A stretch of 64,000 nt of DNA from Candidatus Vondammii sp. HM_W22 (GCF_022530855.2 NZ_CP099567.1:124001-188000); one strand, 5' to 3'; positions 1-10,086 are shown, counted from the first letter of the stretch. Numbers and translations: made by a program. Notes: generated by a model from the sequence alone, not told the origin.

Positions 1-1
1 G

Positions 2-421
2 GATGAGATCGTCATGAAATCCTCCGGCGGCATCTTCAACAACGCTGCCCAGATCTGGAACCATACATTCTACTGGAACTGCCTGAGCCCCAAGGGCGGC
101 AACCCAGCCGGCACTCTGACCGTCGCCATCAACAGCACCTTCGGCTCATTCGAAGAGTTCAAAAAGAAGTTCTCCACCTCTGCAACCACTAATTTCGGTT
201 CTGGCTGGACTTGGCTGGTAAAAAGCAATGACGGCAGCCTTGAGATCGTGAACACCTCGAATGCCGCTAATCCGATGACCGACGGAAAAACTCCGCTGCT
301 GACTATTGATGTCTGGGAACATGCCTACTACATCGATTACCGCAACGCCCGTCCAAAATACATGGACCAGATCTGGAACATCGTCAACTGGAAGTTCGTC
401 GCTGCAAATTTTGAAGTTTGA
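2..421 (+). CDS. sodB: Iron superoxide dismutase, C-terminal part (5' end outside window)
   Basis: The frame is open from the window edge, so the start codon lies upstream; the ATG at 14 is internal. The enzyme converts superoxide to oxygen and hydrogen peroxide in the cytoplasm. Visible family marks are FNNAAQ, with the Gln typical of Fe-type enzymes, then WNHTFYW with a metal-binding His, GSGWTWL, and [11 protein letters not shown], which carries the last Asp and His metal ligands. The C-terminus ends normally about 35 residues after this motif. A rho-independent terminator follows at 491-527. Identification is very safe; Fe rather than Mn is inferred from the Gln position. Confidence 0.96.
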   Translation, partial: DEIVMKSSGGIFNNAAQIWNHTFYWNCLSPKGGNPAGTLTVAINSTFGSFEEFKKKFSTSATTNFGSGWTWLVKSNDGSLEIVNTSNAANPMTDGKTPLLTIDVWEHAYYIDYRNARPKYMDQIWNIVNWKFVAANFEV

Positions 422-490
422 CCCGGTCTATCTATTTAGGTCAGCTTTATGGGCAGACATTAACGATCTGAATAAGCCCAGAGAAAAAGG

Positions 491-527
491 AAAAGCCTCC
501 TGAGGAGATCCTCCGGGGGGTTTTTTT
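491..527 (+). terminator. Rho-independent terminator after sodB
   Basis: AAAAGCCTCC and GGGGGGTTTT form a G/C-rich stem (with some G-T pairs), an inner GAGGA/TCCTC stem lies between them, and a run of seven T follows. It lies about 70 bp after the sodB stop codon. Confidence 0.75.
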
Positions 528-758
528 ATGCACAGCGGTCGCGACTATTCGAGCGTCTGGATAGAGCTGCTGCTGACCCGCCCCTGGTCTGTCTCTCGTG
601 CCTGCTCCTGCATGCAGCTTCGCCAATCAGGCATCTGTTGGATATCAACCGCCTCTTTTCTGAAGTAAATTTCAGATAAAAGTGACGGGGCATACTGGTT
701 TAGGAAGCGTGCCCAAACTCTGAAAACCGCAATTCACTGCCAATACCGAGCGACTCTC
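528..758. other. Intergenic stretch with a short minus-strand open frame
   Basis: No recognisable gene. On the minus strand 545-733 is open (about 62 codons, ending SSSSIQTLE then TAG) and reads like protein sequence (for example FLNQYAPSLLSEIYF), but it has no good start and I cannot name it. It could be the tail of a gene facing sodB that lost its 5' part near the adjacent IS3 insertion. Confidence 0.25.
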
Positions 759-829
759 GGTAATCCCCCCGGGAAGTAGCTGACGCTAAAAGTAGAATTT
801 TCTCGTAATATGAACGCAGGAGATTCTGC

Positions 830-1096
830 ATGAAGACATCAAGATTCAAGGACAGCCAGATCATTGCTATTCTCAAGCAGGCTGAGACTGTCACACCAGT
901 TTCCGATCTGTGCCGGGAGCATGGCATGAGCAGTGCCACCTTCTACAAGTGGCGCGCCAAATACGGCGGCATGGACGCCTCTCTCATGAAGCGTATGAAG
1001 GAACTCGAGGATGAGAACCGGCGACTCAAGAAGATGTACGCCGAGACCAAATTAGAGGCGGAGATGGTCAAGGAGGCCCTGGCAAAAAAGCGGTAA
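830..1096 (+). CDS. IS3-family transposase OrfA
   Basis: 88-residue OrfA, the DNA-binding half of an IS3-family transposase. The N-terminal helix-turn-helix is clear (SQIIAIL...[25 protein letters not shown]), followed by a leucine-zipper-like coiled coil ([14 protein letters not shown]). A start ATG with AGGAG a few bases upstream sits 70 bp inside the left repeat. A run of six A followed by G near 1084 matches the programmed -1 slippage site used by IS3 elements to make OrfAB. OrfA itself appears intact, but the element cannot move on its own because orfB is broken. Confidence 0.88.
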   Translation: MKTSRFKDSQIIAILKQAETVTPVSDLCREHGMSSATFYKWRAKYGGMDASLMKRMKELEDENRRLKKMYAETKLEAEMVKEALAKKR

Positions 1097-1917
1097 GGCC
1101 ATCTCGTCGCAAGGATATGGCCAGGATCGCAGCTACGCAGATGGCGTGTCGGTACGCCTGGCTTGTCGTGCATTCTGTATCAGCGAGACCTGCTATCGCT
1201 ATCAGGCCAAGCATTCGAGCGACAACGCACTGATTGCAGATTGGTTACTCCGATTGACGATGACCAATCGAACCTGGGGTTTCGGGTTGTGCTATTTGTA
1301 CCTGCGCAATGTGAAGGGTTACCCCTACAATCATAAACGTGTATACCGCATATACAGGGAGTTTGAGCTGAACTTGCGGATCAAGCCCAAACGTCGATTG
1401 AAGCGCGACGTGCCGGATGCGCTAGCTGTACCTCGTCAAATTAACATCATGTGGTCGATGGATTTTATGCATGACAGCCTGGCCGATGGCCGTAGCTTCA
1501 GGACGTTCAATGTCATCGACGACTACAATCGTGGGGGGCTGGGTATTGAGGTGGACTTCTCGTTACCGGCAGTGCGTGTCATTCGTGCACTGGAACAGAT
1601 CATCGAGTGGGCGAGGCAAGCCAAATTCCATTCGCTGCGACAATGGCCCCGAACTAATCAGTGGTCAACTGATGGAGTGGGCAGAGAAATAATGGATTAA
1701 GTTACACTATATCCAGCCCGGCAATCCGCAACAGAACGCGTACGTGGAGCGTTTTAACAGAACAGTTCGACATGAATGGCTGAACCAGCATCTCTTTGAG
1801 TCGATCGAGTATGCCCAGCACACCGCCACTCAATGGTTGTGGCGCTACAATACAGAGCGGCCAAACATGGCCATTGGAGGAATAACACCGTATCAGAAGT
1901 TGGCACAAGCCGCATAA
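1097..1917 (+). pseudogene. IS3-family transposase OrfB, broken by frameshifts and a stop
   Basis: This is the integrase-type catalytic half (DDE domain). Pieces read in successive frames: [18 protein letters not shown] from 1146, then WSMDFMHD (first catalytic Asp) and FNVIDDYNR, then IRCDNGPE (second Asp) in the next frame, then YVERFNRTVRHEWL (catalytic Glu) up to the stop at 1917. I see a frameshift near 1143, another near 1611-1625, and an in-frame TAA at 1690-1692 before the last third. The product would be non-functional. Confidence 0.85.
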
Positions 1918-2184
1918 GCTCTACTTTTGTGCGCAGCTGAAAATGGGGGATTACCTCTCGACAGTCGGAATATTTGCCGGTGAAAATATCCCTTTTACCA
2001 GTAACTGCTTCTGCTGGCACTGAGCCAGGGTTACCGTGTTGACGAAGGAGACGTTGATATCAATCCACCGCACCGAGCAGTTCTGCCAGTGGATCAAAGA
2101 GGGTAGCGGACGGCGTTGCGGGGCATTGCATAGCCATAAGTAACTGGATAGATATCTGCTGTCGAATGAAAGGATCTGTTTATC

Positions 2185-2210
2185 AAAAAGCCCGGTCATC
2201 TAACCGGGCT
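2185..2210 (-). terminator. Rho-independent terminator of the Rieske fusion gene
   Basis: A perfect 8-bp stem AGCCCGGT/ACCGGGCT with a 6-base loop is followed on the minus strand by five T. It lies 10 bp after the stop codon of the minus-strand gene at 2220. Confidence 0.88.
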
Positions 2211-2219
2211 GCAGGTCTG

Positions 2220-2846
2220 TTACCAATAGGCCAACAGACGGCCATCCTCAATTTTATGATCGAACCGACGCAGAGGACGCGAGCCCTTCTCAACACATGC
2301 ACCAGTTTTAATGTCAAAAGCCCACTGGTGTTTGGGGCAGGTAAGGTGCTCTCCCTCCAGAGCCAGATGGGGAATATCCGTTACCTGATGGGGGCAACGG
2401 CTATCGTAGACCCGAAGATCCTCTGCCGTACGGTATACGAACAGGTGCCGACCATCCCTCTCAAGCCACCTCGGCTCTTCCATGGGAATCTCACTCTCCG
2501 CGGTTACATCATGCCACGTCTGCTCGGCATCCAGGTTCTCCGGGCGAAACTCGGGTATATCCATATCAAGCAGGATCTCCGCCGCCCAGACGATTTTTGC
2601 CAGCCCCAGAACCGGAAAGGCCATCAATAACGCATCCAGCACCTCATTGGGCATCGCCCCATTGCGCAGCGCCCGGGTAAGGTATTGCCGAAAGCCGCCT
2701 TCGGTCTGCACTGCAACTTTAGTAATCACAGAGATCAGATCACGCGTCCTGATATCAAGATGGGTTTCCGACTTCTTCAGAAACGAGAAATAGGCCGTCA
2801 TAGCCTCAGGACGCGCTTCCAACAGATAATTTAGTGCATTACTCAT
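2220..2846 (-). CDS. AhpD-like (carboxymuconolactone decarboxylase-fold) domain fused to a Rieske [2Fe-2S] domain
   Basis: About 208 residues. The N-terminal half (to about residue 95) is helical and resembles the AhpD/carboxymuconolactone decarboxylase fold, but it has no CxxC pair, so a peroxidase-reductant role is unlikely. The C-terminal half is a Rieske ferredoxin: CPH, 16 residues, then CPKH supply the two Cys-His pairs of the cluster, in RCPHQVTDIP and LTCPKHQWAFD. I chose the ATG at 2846 because GGAG lies 10 bases upstream; an in-frame ATG at 2870 has no ribosome site. It stands alone between IS debris. It may transfer electrons to an unseen oxygenase; its role is unknown. Confidence 0.82.
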   Translation of the reverse strand: MSNALNYLLEARPEAMTAYFSFLKKSETHLDIRTRDLISVITKVAVQTEGGFRQYLTRALRNGAMPNEVLDALLMAFPVLGLAKIVWAAEILLDMDIPEFRPENLDAEQTWHDVTAESEIPMEEPRWLERDGRHLFVYRTAEDLRVYDSRCPHQVTDIPHLALEGEHLTCPKHQWAFDIKTGACVEKGSRPLRRFDHKIEDGRLLAYW

Positions 2847-3019
2847 TATTTCGTTTCTCCAACCAGTCAAACTGAATTTCTAATCCGCCAGGCGGGTTAC
2901 TTTAATTTCGGATGATAGTAAACTAGCCTATCCCGGAATACCGAGAAAAATAGTGAGACATAAGAATCTTCCCATATCAGCACCACAAGTAAAGTAATTG
3001 CGCCAAAAGAGGATGGGGT

Positions 3020-3919
3020 CTATTGGTCACATTCTGTTTCTAAATCGATAGCACCTGAATAAGGTATAACACTGCTTTCCCCTCTAGACCAATACAGGCT
3101 TCTTTCGTCATCTGCCCAAGTCGCCTCACTGTCAATGTTAAAGAGTGTTACATCAGCAGAAATGCGGGCTGCGCACTCTTTGGTATCTACTGAAAACCAT
3201 CCTGTTTTCGTCGCTATAGAAAAGTCGTGATAACAAGCGTGACCGAGACACCCCTCTGTCACAACAAATGTCTTCTGCCCGCTCGGCGAGGTTGCCCTGT
3301 ACTCACTTGATGCGGAAAAGATGTAGAATACGAAGCCTACCCTCCAAACCCAAAATAGTAGAGCCACACCCACGCACCAAAACAGTGCCTTAACAATCCA
3401 CTTTATATAATATTCAATTCTTTTCGAACCCAATACTCTGGATGAGTTCACGTTACCTATGATCTGTTTCAGCTCCGCGCGTTGAGCATGACGAATATAG
3501 AAAGAAGCAATCGTTCCAATGGGGACAAACAACAACAGATATGAGAATAATCCATATGAGCCCAGAGCGGCTACTCCTGAGCCACTATAACTAACCTCAT
3601 TTGTAGTGGCATTTGCCATACCTAGAGACGGCAAAAAAAATACCAGCGCAAAAGTAGTCCAAAAAACAGAGGTAACAATGAGCAATCCGGAAAAAATGGC
3701 GGCAAACCAATGCTCCGTTGACTGACGATAAAAAAAGAGGCTCCAAACCAGAAAAGTTGTAGCTGCTGTTATTCCCAATGATGCAGCAAAAAGCAAAGCG
3801 GCGGACTCCCACCCTTGCTGCCCCCAATAAATCAGAATAGGTATTAAGGCAACAAATGCCCCAACGAGCGTCATCTTTTTCGCCGCATTCAGCGCATATG
3901 AGTGAGCCACATTTTTCAT
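3020..3919 (-). CDS. Uncharacterised membrane protein with a C-terminal extracytoplasmic domain
   Basis: 299 residues, not a family I recognise. Hydrophobic segments are visible near residues 18-33, 40-62, 72-98, 118-140 and 170-195, so roughly five membrane spans. The last third is soluble and holds a Cys-rich patch (TEGCLGHACYHDFS and TKECAARIS) plus the terminal Cys, which could form disulfides in the periplasm. A+T content is higher than in the housekeeping genes further on, and it is bordered by an IS5 remnant upstream, so acquisition by transfer is possible. No partner gene is adjacent. Confidence 0.6.
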   Translation of the reverse strand: MKNVAHSYALNAAKKMTLVGAFVALIPILIYWGQQGWESAALLFAASLGITAATTFLVWSLFFYRQSTEHWFAAIFSGLLIVTSVFWTTFALVFFLPSLGMANATTNEVSYSGSGVAALGSYGLFSYLLLFVPIGTIASFYIRHAQRAELKQIIGNVNSSRVLGSKRIEYYIKWIVKALFWCVGVALLFWVWRVGFVFYIFSASSEYRATSPSGQKTFVVTEGCLGHACYHDFSIATKTGWFSVDTKECAARISADVTLFNIDSEATWADDERSLYWSRGESSVIPYSGAIDLETECDQ

Positions 3920-3964
3920 CGATAACTAGACAGTATCGTCATAAGATTCTAGCCCAAGGCATCA

Positions 3965-4587
3965 CACACCTAATTTGGACAGCGGCAATAAATGAACGGG
4001 TATTTTTTGCATAGCATGTCGCAATACCATGCCAGCGTTGAAGATGCAGAAACGCATTCTCAAACCAAATATACCACATTTAGTACAGACGCTTGTCATA
4101 TTCTTGCTGCTCTCTTCTATCCTTCTTTGGTGGAAAAACAATACTCATACCCTGTGATTTTACCTTCTCTAATATCTCTTGTGTATCGTAAGCCCTACCA
4201 GCCAAAAGACACTCACCCCTAAGCCCATCGATCAGTGTACTAGCCTGCGTGCAATCAGCTCTGGTACCTTTCAATGAATCTGATCGGCGCACCACGCGCA
4301 TCCACGGCCAAGTAGATCTTGGTGTTAAGCCCCTTTGCACGGCTCATATCCGCACCTGCTGCATGTGGATGAATATTGGTATGACTGCCATCAATCATGA
4401 TCCATTCAAAGTCCAGCTCATCAATTATCTGGGACAATAAATCCTCCCATATGCCTTTGTCACGCCAACGACAAAAACGCCGATGGGCGTTCTTCCAATC
4501 ACCATAATCAGGTGGTAAGTTGCGCCACGGCGCACCTGTGCATAGAATCCAGAATACCGCATTGAGAAACAAACGATTATCTTTGGC
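3965..4587 (-). mobile_element. IS5-family (IS427-like) transposase remnant
   Basis: Minus-strand coding fragments of one DDE transposase. FLNAVFWILCTGAPWRNLP and IMIDGSHTNIHPHAAGADMSRAKG (catalytic Asp) read from 4572 down to about 4280. After a frameshift the protein continues DCTQASTLIDGL, LAGRAYDTQEI and SIVFPPKKDRR to 4080. Past a stop codon the C-terminus FENAFLHLQRWHGIATCYAKN is still legible to about 3975. The N-terminal end is cut by the ISL3 element that starts at 4588. Dead. Confidence 0.85.
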
Positions 4588-5884
4588 GGCTCTTCCTCCA
4601 ATTGAGTAGGTAGATTAACGCCCCCTATGAGAGATAAAGATCTACACGCCCAGACCCTGGGTATCAAGAGCCCTTGGCAGGTTAGCAGTGTAGAGTTGGC
4701 TCTGTCAGAGAGAGAAGTAACGGTACAGGTTGAGCAGGAGGCAGGTGCCAAGCAGTGTTGTTCAACCTGTGGGCAGATATCTCACCGGGCTATGGCTCAC
4801 GCAAACGCCGCTGGTGGCACCTGGATACCCGCCAGTGCGACTATTTTGGTAGCAGATGCGCCCAGAGTGAAGTGTGAAGAACATGGGGTGGTCACCGTGC
4901 CAGTTTCCTGGGCGGAACCGTGCTATGGATTTACTGCAATGTTTGAGGCACTGGTGATCGACTGGTTGAAAGAGGCTTCCATCTCGGCAGTCTCCCGATT
5001 GATGGGGCTGAGTTGGAATGCCATTGATGGAATTATGCAGCGAGCGGTTAAGCGGGGACTGGCACGTAGAAAAGAGATCAGCCCAACACGTATCGGTGTT
5101 GATAAGATGGTCTTCAAGAAACGTCATGATTATGCAGCAGTCTTATCAGACCAGGATGCAGGTACAGTGCTACACGTGGGCAGTGACCGCAAAAAGGCCA
5201 CGTTCAAAGCATGGTACGAAAGTCTGACAAAGGAGCAGCGAGAAGCGATAGAGAGTGTCTCCATGGATATGTGGCCAGCCTTTATCAATGCCACACTGAA
5301 AAGCCTGCCTAGGGCTGAAGAGAAGATTGCCTTCGATAAATTCCATGCCGCCAAGCACTTCGGTGAGGCGGTGGACAAGGTAGGCTGTCAAGAGCACAAA
5401 GCGCTGAAGGCTATGAGGACCTTAAAGGCCGCCAGTATGGCTGGCTCTACAACCCGGAGAACATGACGCGCAGACAGAGATTGCGGTTCAAGGCGCTACG
5501 TGACAGCACACTGAAGACTGCCCGTGCCTGGGCGATCAAAGAGTTTGCCATGTCACTCTGGCACTGTGCCAGCAAGACATGGGCAAGGAAAGGTTGGGAA
5601 CGGTGGCTGTCATAGGCAGTGCGCAGTGGCCTGGAGCCAATCAAGAAAGTGGCGGGAACAATCAAGGATCATCTGTGAGGAATATTGAACGCTGTTGTTT
5701 TGGAAGTAAGTAATGGTCCGGCAGAAGGCCTCAACAGCCGAATCAAGATGATCAAGGTGCATAGCAGAGGTTTCCGCAACAAGGAGCGGTTTGCCAATGT
5801 AATCTACTTCCACCTTGGAGGGCTGATTTTTTATCCTGAGGGAGTGGCTGAGCGATACTTACCCGCTCGATTGTGAGAGGAGCC
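4588..5884 (+). mobile_element. ISL3-family element, copy 1
   Basis: About 1.3 kb. The left end starts GGCTCTTCC and contains CAATTGAGTAGGTA; the reverse complement of the right end starts GGCTCCTCT and contains CAATCGAGCGGGTA, giving imperfect inverted repeats of about 30 bp. The left end cuts an IS5 remnant and the right end abuts an IS256 end directly at 5885. No 8-bp target duplication is visible, so the right flank was replaced later. A related, more decayed copy lies at 23140-24002. Confidence 0.82.
4627..5876 (+). pseudogene. ISL3-family transposase, broken
   Basis: The first 260 codons are open: a zinc-finger-like CCSTCGQ region, then VTVPVSWAEP, FTAMFEALVIDWLKEASISAVSRLMGLSW and the DDE core around RIGVDKMVFKKRHDY, VSMDMWPAFI and AFDKFHAAKHF. 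Near 5410 the reading frame shifts; the rest (QYGWLYNPENMTRRQR, ARAWAIKEF, SNGPAEGLNSRIKMIK, NVIYFHLGG) continues in another frame with in-frame stops TAG near 5612 and TGA near 5678. In the DDE motif the expected Glu after VD is replaced by Lys-Met. Not functional. Confidence 0.85.
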
Positions 5885-6215
5885 GAGACTGTCCTAAATG
5901 CTGTGTAACTGCCTATCATTAAACCCAAACAAGGGTGAGGACAGGCAGATGATCGACAAGAAAGAGCTCCAGGCGGCCGCTAAAAACATCAAAACTGAAG
6001 AAGATCTCAACGAGTTTCGGCAAATGCTAACCAGGATCACGGTCGAGGTAGCACTCAATGCTGAACTGGCTGATCATCTTGGCTTTGCCAAGCATCAACA
6101 ATCCGAAGCGAGTAATAGCCGCAACGGCACTACCAGCAAGACCTTGCAAACGGAAGATGGCCAGTTTGAACTGGATACCCCGCGAGATAGAGCGGGCAGC
6201 TTTGAACCTCAGCTA
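5885..6215 (+). mobile_element. IS256-family element, left end only
   Basis: It begins with the terminal repeat GAGACTGTCCTAAAT and CTGTGTAACTGCC, then a leader of about 35 bp and an ATG at 5949 that opens MIDKKELQAAAKNI, MLTRITVEVALNAELADHLGF and NSRNGTTSKTLQTEDGQ, the N-terminal region of IS256/MutA-type transposases. The frame ends about 90 residues in, where the IS5-type element at 6223 begins. The same terminal sequence occurs in the 149-bp miniature element at 23174. Confidence 0.82.
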
Positions 6216-6222
6216 ATTAGTC

Positions 6223-7689
6223 GATCCTGAAATATTCATTCCAGGCACTTAATAATACTGTTGTTTCTGTTTTGCAAACAGGAACAACAGTATGGACATG
6301 ATATTTTTCAGCACAAAAAGAACCTCCCTCATCCATTTTCTGAAGTTGAAGGCAGCCGCTGCCATAAGCAAGTTAATCTGATCCCCGGCAAAGCCTTTAA
6401 GAAAGTTCCTTTTTAGCCTGTGGTCACTCTTTAAGTGACCAATCACAGGCTCAATGCCAGCTCGTCTTCTGAAACGTTTTCTGGCTAATGCCATGGCTTC
6501 TCCTGAGGTATTCTTCCTAGCAGGCTTTGGCGTTACTATCTGGGTGTCATTAACCTTTGATTTGCCCCGGTAACCTCGATCAGCAATACCCACTTTGGGT
6601 ACTCGATTGATGAGACGTTTCACCTGTACCAAGACCTCAGGTACGGTGTGACCATCAAATACATTCTTCTCAAAAGCCAGGGCACCAATCACAATGCCCG
6701 CGTCCCTTGTGGTGGTGATTGATGCCTTGGTGCCAAACTCATAACGCTGCTGGGCCTTGCCTTTGCTCATACAGTAAACATGAGGTTCATGTAGGCTGTA
6801 CAACTTGTTTTTATCAGCACGCTTCTGATTCAGCATGCGCTGGCACAGGGCGAACTTTTCTGCATAGAATTTCTGTTGTTCTCCGGTCATCTTACGCTGT
6901 ATTTCATGCAGTAATCGGCCGCTGATGGTCTTTAATCGCTTGACGGCCTTACGTGCCTTTTTACGATTCCTCGGATGTGTGGCAAATCGGGTGGGGAGCT
7001 TGAGAATTTTTACTTCCTTCTCATGGCTTCGACTGAGCACGATACCTTCTGCTCGGGCCATCTTGAGTAACTGCCCGTGTATCTTTCGGTACTGCTTTGC
7101 ATCAGTTGGAAAGGTAATGTTTTTCTCTTGTACGGTAGTGTCGATACACATTTTATCTTCGATCGCCTTTTCTTGATGTAAGGCGATAGAGGTAGCCAGG
7201 ACCTTTTCAAAACCTTCTTTGCCAATACGCTTTCTGAAGTAAGTCAGGTCGGAGGGGTCACAAGGAAGTTGCCATTGGAATTCGATCTCACCCGTAAAAC
7301 TCGGGTAGTAGGGATTTTGTATCCAGCGTTGAATCAGAACCTCGTCACTGAGGTCTTCCAGATGCTTGAGTATCGAGAGGCCCTCCATTAGGCGGATGGG
7401 TTTTGAGGGCTTTCCAAGATGAGAATAAAGCGGGGCAAATTCAGCATCAAAATATGACCAGTCTATCTGTCTGGCCAGTAGCAAAAGTGGATGCTTGGGG
7501 TTCAGCTAATCCAGTAAGTTCTGGTGCAGGAAACTTTGCTGGTTGGGATTGTCTGTCTTGGGTTTGCTCAATTATCCACCTCTATTTCGTCCAGTTTTTC
7601 TCTGCTTTTACCCCTTTCCCGGACGTTTATTTTATCAAATTTAGATGCTTATTTTATATAAATCATTGCGTTATGAATATTTCAGGGTC
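6223..7689 (-). mobile_element. IS5-family (InsH-like) element with inverted ends
   Basis: Both ends carry CCTGAAATATTCAT in inverted orientation: GATCCTGAAATATTCAT at 6223 and its reverse complement ending at 7689. One transposase gene fills it on the minus strand. It interrupts the IS256 fragment on the left; on the right, four bases after its end, another IS5-type transposase fragment starts. I could not find a convincing target duplication. Confidence 0.78.
6249..7571 (-). pseudogene. IS5-family transposase with an early amber stop
   Basis: The open frame from 7484 gives 411 residues: the InsH-type N-terminal domain (LMEGLSILKHLEDLSDEVLIQRW, FTGEIEFQWQLPCDPS), then the DDE domain with CIDTTVQEK (Asp), IADRGYRGK (Asp) and IEPVIGHLKSDHRLKRNFL (Glu). 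Upstream the same frame reads SKPKTDNPNQQSFLHQNLLD, a TAG at 7506-7508, then LNPKHPLLLLARQIDW. The natural start is probably the TTG at 7571, preceded by GAGGTGG. The amber codon thus cuts off the first 20 or so residues; an internal start could still give a nearly full protein. Confidence 0.82.
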
Positions 7690-7693
7690 AACT

Positions 7694-8012
7694 ATGTAGC
7701 CAAATTTTTTTGATCATCAAGACGATCTTGAACTCCTTGGGCAACAGGGAGAATCGCTGCCAAGACTGGAAAGGACCGTAGATTGGAAGGCTTTTCGGGT
7801 ATTGTTTGGCTCAGTTTATAAAAACAGTGACCCCAGTAAAGGTGAGTGTCCACCTTACGATGCGGTACTGATGTTCAAGGCATTTCTCCTACAGCATTTG
7901 TCCAATCTGTCCGATGATCAAACAGAGTTCCAAATACGGGGTCGCTATAGTTTTTGTCATTTTCTTGTGCTGAGCCGGGAGGGTACCCGATACCAAAACG
8001 GTTTTGGGCCTC
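7694..8012 (+). pseudogene. IS5-family transposase, N-terminal fragment (copy A)
   Basis: After ATG the second codon is TAG, then the protein reads PNFFDHQDDLELL, LPRLERTVDWKAFRVLFGSVYKNSDPSKGECPPYDAVLMFKAFLLQHLSNLSDDQTEF and RYSFCHFLVLSREG before losing homology near 8000. The same protein family, more complete at the far end, is found on the minus strand at 18842-19550, where the second codon is CAG. Only the N-terminal 100 residues remain here, so it is inactive. Confidence 0.8.
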
Positions 8013-8430
8013 TTTGGGGATGCCGGAAGCCATCAACAACCCACGCAAGCAGCTGATATGCCGTGGATTCTAGCCATGCTGCCCCAATCCATCGTGGCTG
8101 CCGATTACGTGGCGTACATACCGCCTGTCAAGAATAATTTGACTCAATATTAGCTCTTGCGAACCGTTCCATCATAAATAGCTTATTGGTCCTGTTTGCC
8201 GTGTAGTTATAAATAATTCAAGGGCGATTAGATAGCTCTATCATCAAGCCAACGTGGATGCCCCCCATGGTAATTTTGTATTGATGTTGCAACTATGTAA
8301 TGCCTCTCTGAGGGAGAGGGGCGTGACGTTATTGCAACAAAATCCAATGTAAAATGTGATTATACGGGTACTCTGAATTCTGAGATAATAACCATAAAAC
8401 ATGAAGAGGAGTGGATGCATGTAAAACTGT
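8013..8430. other. Non-coding stretch between IS debris and ubiB
   Basis: About 420 bp without a gene I can support. A short open frame near 8076-8153 (LPQSIVAADYVAYIPPV) has no recognisable relatives. I see no clear terminator for the minus-strand ubi genes here. Confidence 0.4.
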
Positions 8431-10086
8431 TCAGCTTTTCAACAGGGCTTGAGCCAGCATCAGTCCACCTATGCCCCCCAATCCCAGGCCAACGGTAGTG
8501 ACAATGGATGCAGGGAGAAGAATGCTTGGCCCGAGGGTCAACAGCAGGGCACCTGAAATCAGCATAGAGGCACCGCTGATAGCGGTTACTGTATTTTGCC
8601 GACCCACTTTCAAATCTTCCCACAGTTGCTTCAGGTCATCGGATTTCCAGTTAATCTCCAGCCGTCCATCGGCGGCATCACTCAGTACCTTGTGTGCCAG
8701 TAGCGGTATATCCGCCGCATATTCGGTCATCTGAGGCAGGTTCTTTTTCAGCTTCCGGGCAAGGGCTTTGGGGCCCACCTGCTCTTTCATCCAGTGCTCT
8801 ATGTAGGGCTTGGCGGTGGACCAGAGGTCGAGTTCAGGATAGAGCTGGCGGCCCAGGCCTTCAATGTAGAGCAGTGTTTTCTGCAGCAGTACCAGCTGAG
8901 GTTGCACCTCCATGTCGAAGCGGCGGGCGGTCTGAAACAGATTGAGCAGGAAGTGGCCGAAAGAGATCTCGCTCAGAGGCTTGTTGAAAATCGGCTCGCA
9001 GACCGAACGGATAGCTGACTCGAACTCTTCAATCCGGGTTCCTTTTGGGACCCAGCCCGATTCCACATGCAGCTCTGCCACCCGGTAATAGTCGCGGTTG
9101 AAGAAGGCAAGCAGGTTCTCCGCCAGATAGCGTTGGTCATCGGTTGAGAGGGAGCCGACAATACCAAAATCCACGGCGATATAGCGGCCGCTGGGTTCAA
9201 CAAAAATATTTCCTGGGTGCATATCCGCATGGAAAAAATTGTCTCGGAATACCTGGGTAAAGAAGATTTCAACACCTTGCTCGCCCAGCTGTTTCATGTT
9301 GATGCCCTGGGCCTTGAGGGCTGCGATGTTACCCACCGGCGTACCGTGGATTCGCTCCATCACCAAGACATTTTTCCGAGTGTAGTCCCAGTAGATCTCT
9401 GGCACGAACAGAATGTCGCTGCCTTCCCAGTTACGGCGCAATTGAGCGGCGTTGGCCGCTTCCCGTTGCATGTCGAGCTCGTCAAAAATAGTCTTTTCGT
9501 AGTCTTCTACAATATCCAGAGGCCGCAGTCGCTTGCCCTCTTTCCAGTAGTGGCTGGCCAGCCCGGCGATGAGGTAGAGCAGGCTGACATCCCGGCTGAT
9601 CACTTTTTCAATACCGGGCCTCAGGACTTTTACAATGACTTCTTTGCCTGTTTTTAGCCGCGCGGTATGGACTTGCGCAATAGAGGCGGAGGCAAGAGGT
9701 GTTTCGTCGAACTCATCCAGCAGTTCCTCAATCGGGTGGCCAAAGGCCTGTTCTATGATTTTTCGTGCTTCAGTGCCCGGGAAAGGAGGCACGGCATCCT
9801 GCAGCAGGGCCAACTCATCTGCAATATCATCCGGCAGCAGGTCGCGGCGGGTTGAGAGTATCTGGCCGAATTTGACAAAGATGGGGCCAAGATCCTCCAG
9901 TGCCCGACGCATGCGCACCGGATAGGCAGGCAGTTTGTTGCGCCTTAGCCAGTACCAGGGCGAGAGGTAGAGGATAAAACGAAACGGCCGGAACAGATGG
10001 GTGACAAGGATCACCTCATCTAGTCCATGGCGCAGCAGAACCCAGTTGATATGCAGTAGGCGAAGCGCTTCCGTAGGTCGGATCAC
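8431..10086 (-). CDS. ubiB: Ubiquinone biosynthesis kinase-like protein UbiB
   Basis: 551 residues, the usual length. UbiB is an atypical protein-kinase-like ATPase at the inner membrane that supports coenzyme Q assembly. Visible motifs: the invariant KFGQ region ([18 protein letters not shown]), the Ala-rich loop [21 protein letters not shown], the catalytic-loop-like [12 protein letters not shown] and the metal-binding VDFGIVG. The C-terminus has two hydrophobic helices, ending [10 protein letters not shown] and [17 protein letters not shown], which anchor it in the membrane. Its ATG overlaps the ubiJ stop by four bases (ATGA), so the two are translationally coupled in the order ubiE-ubiJ-ubiB. 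Confidence 0.97.
   Translation of the reverse strand: MIRPTEALRLLHINWVLLRHGLDEVILVTHLFRPFRFILYLSPWYWLRRNKLPAYPVRMRRALEDLGPIFVKFGQILSTRRDLLPDDIADELALLQDAVPPFPGTEARKIIEQAFGHPIEELLDEFDETPLASASIAQVHTARLKTGKEVIVKVLRPGIEKVISRDVSLLYLIAGLASHYWKEGKRLRPLDIVEDYEKTIFDELDMQREAANAAQLRRNWEGSDILFVPEIYWDYTRKNVLVMERIHGTPVGNIAALKAQGINMKQLGEQGVEIFFTQVFRDNFFHADMHPGNIFVEPSGRYIAVDFGIVGSLSTDDQRYLAENLLAFFNRDYYRVAELHVESGWVPKGTRIEEFESAIRSVCEPIFNKPLSEISFGHFLLNLFQTARRFDMEVQPQLVLLQKTLLYIEGLGRQLYPELDLWSTAKPYIEHWMKEQVGPKALARKLKKNLPQMTEYAADIPLLAHKVLSDAADGRLEINWKSDDLKQLWEDLKVGRQNTVTAISGASMLISGALLLTLGPSILLPASIVTTVGLGLGGIGGLMLAQALLKS

Larger units (their letters stand above)
759..1955 (+). mobile_element. IS3-family element (IS407-like) with terminal inverted repeats and 4-bp target duplication
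   Basis: The element is about 1.2 kb. Its left end starts GGTAATCCCCC and continues to GCTAAAAGTAGA; the reverse complement of the right end starts GGTAATCCCCC and continues to CACAAAAGTAGA, so the ends are inverted repeats. The bases just outside are TCTC at 755-758 and TCTC at 1956-1959, a 4-bp target duplication as expected for the IS407 group. It carries orfA and a broken orfB. The intact duplication shows that it inserted as a unit and has not been rearranged since. Confidence 0.85.

Noticed and set aside
2041-2165. Short frame right of the IS3 element joining the left flank when the IS is removed
   Set aside because: The joined frame is open, but neither side resembles a known protein and the codon pattern is not convincing.
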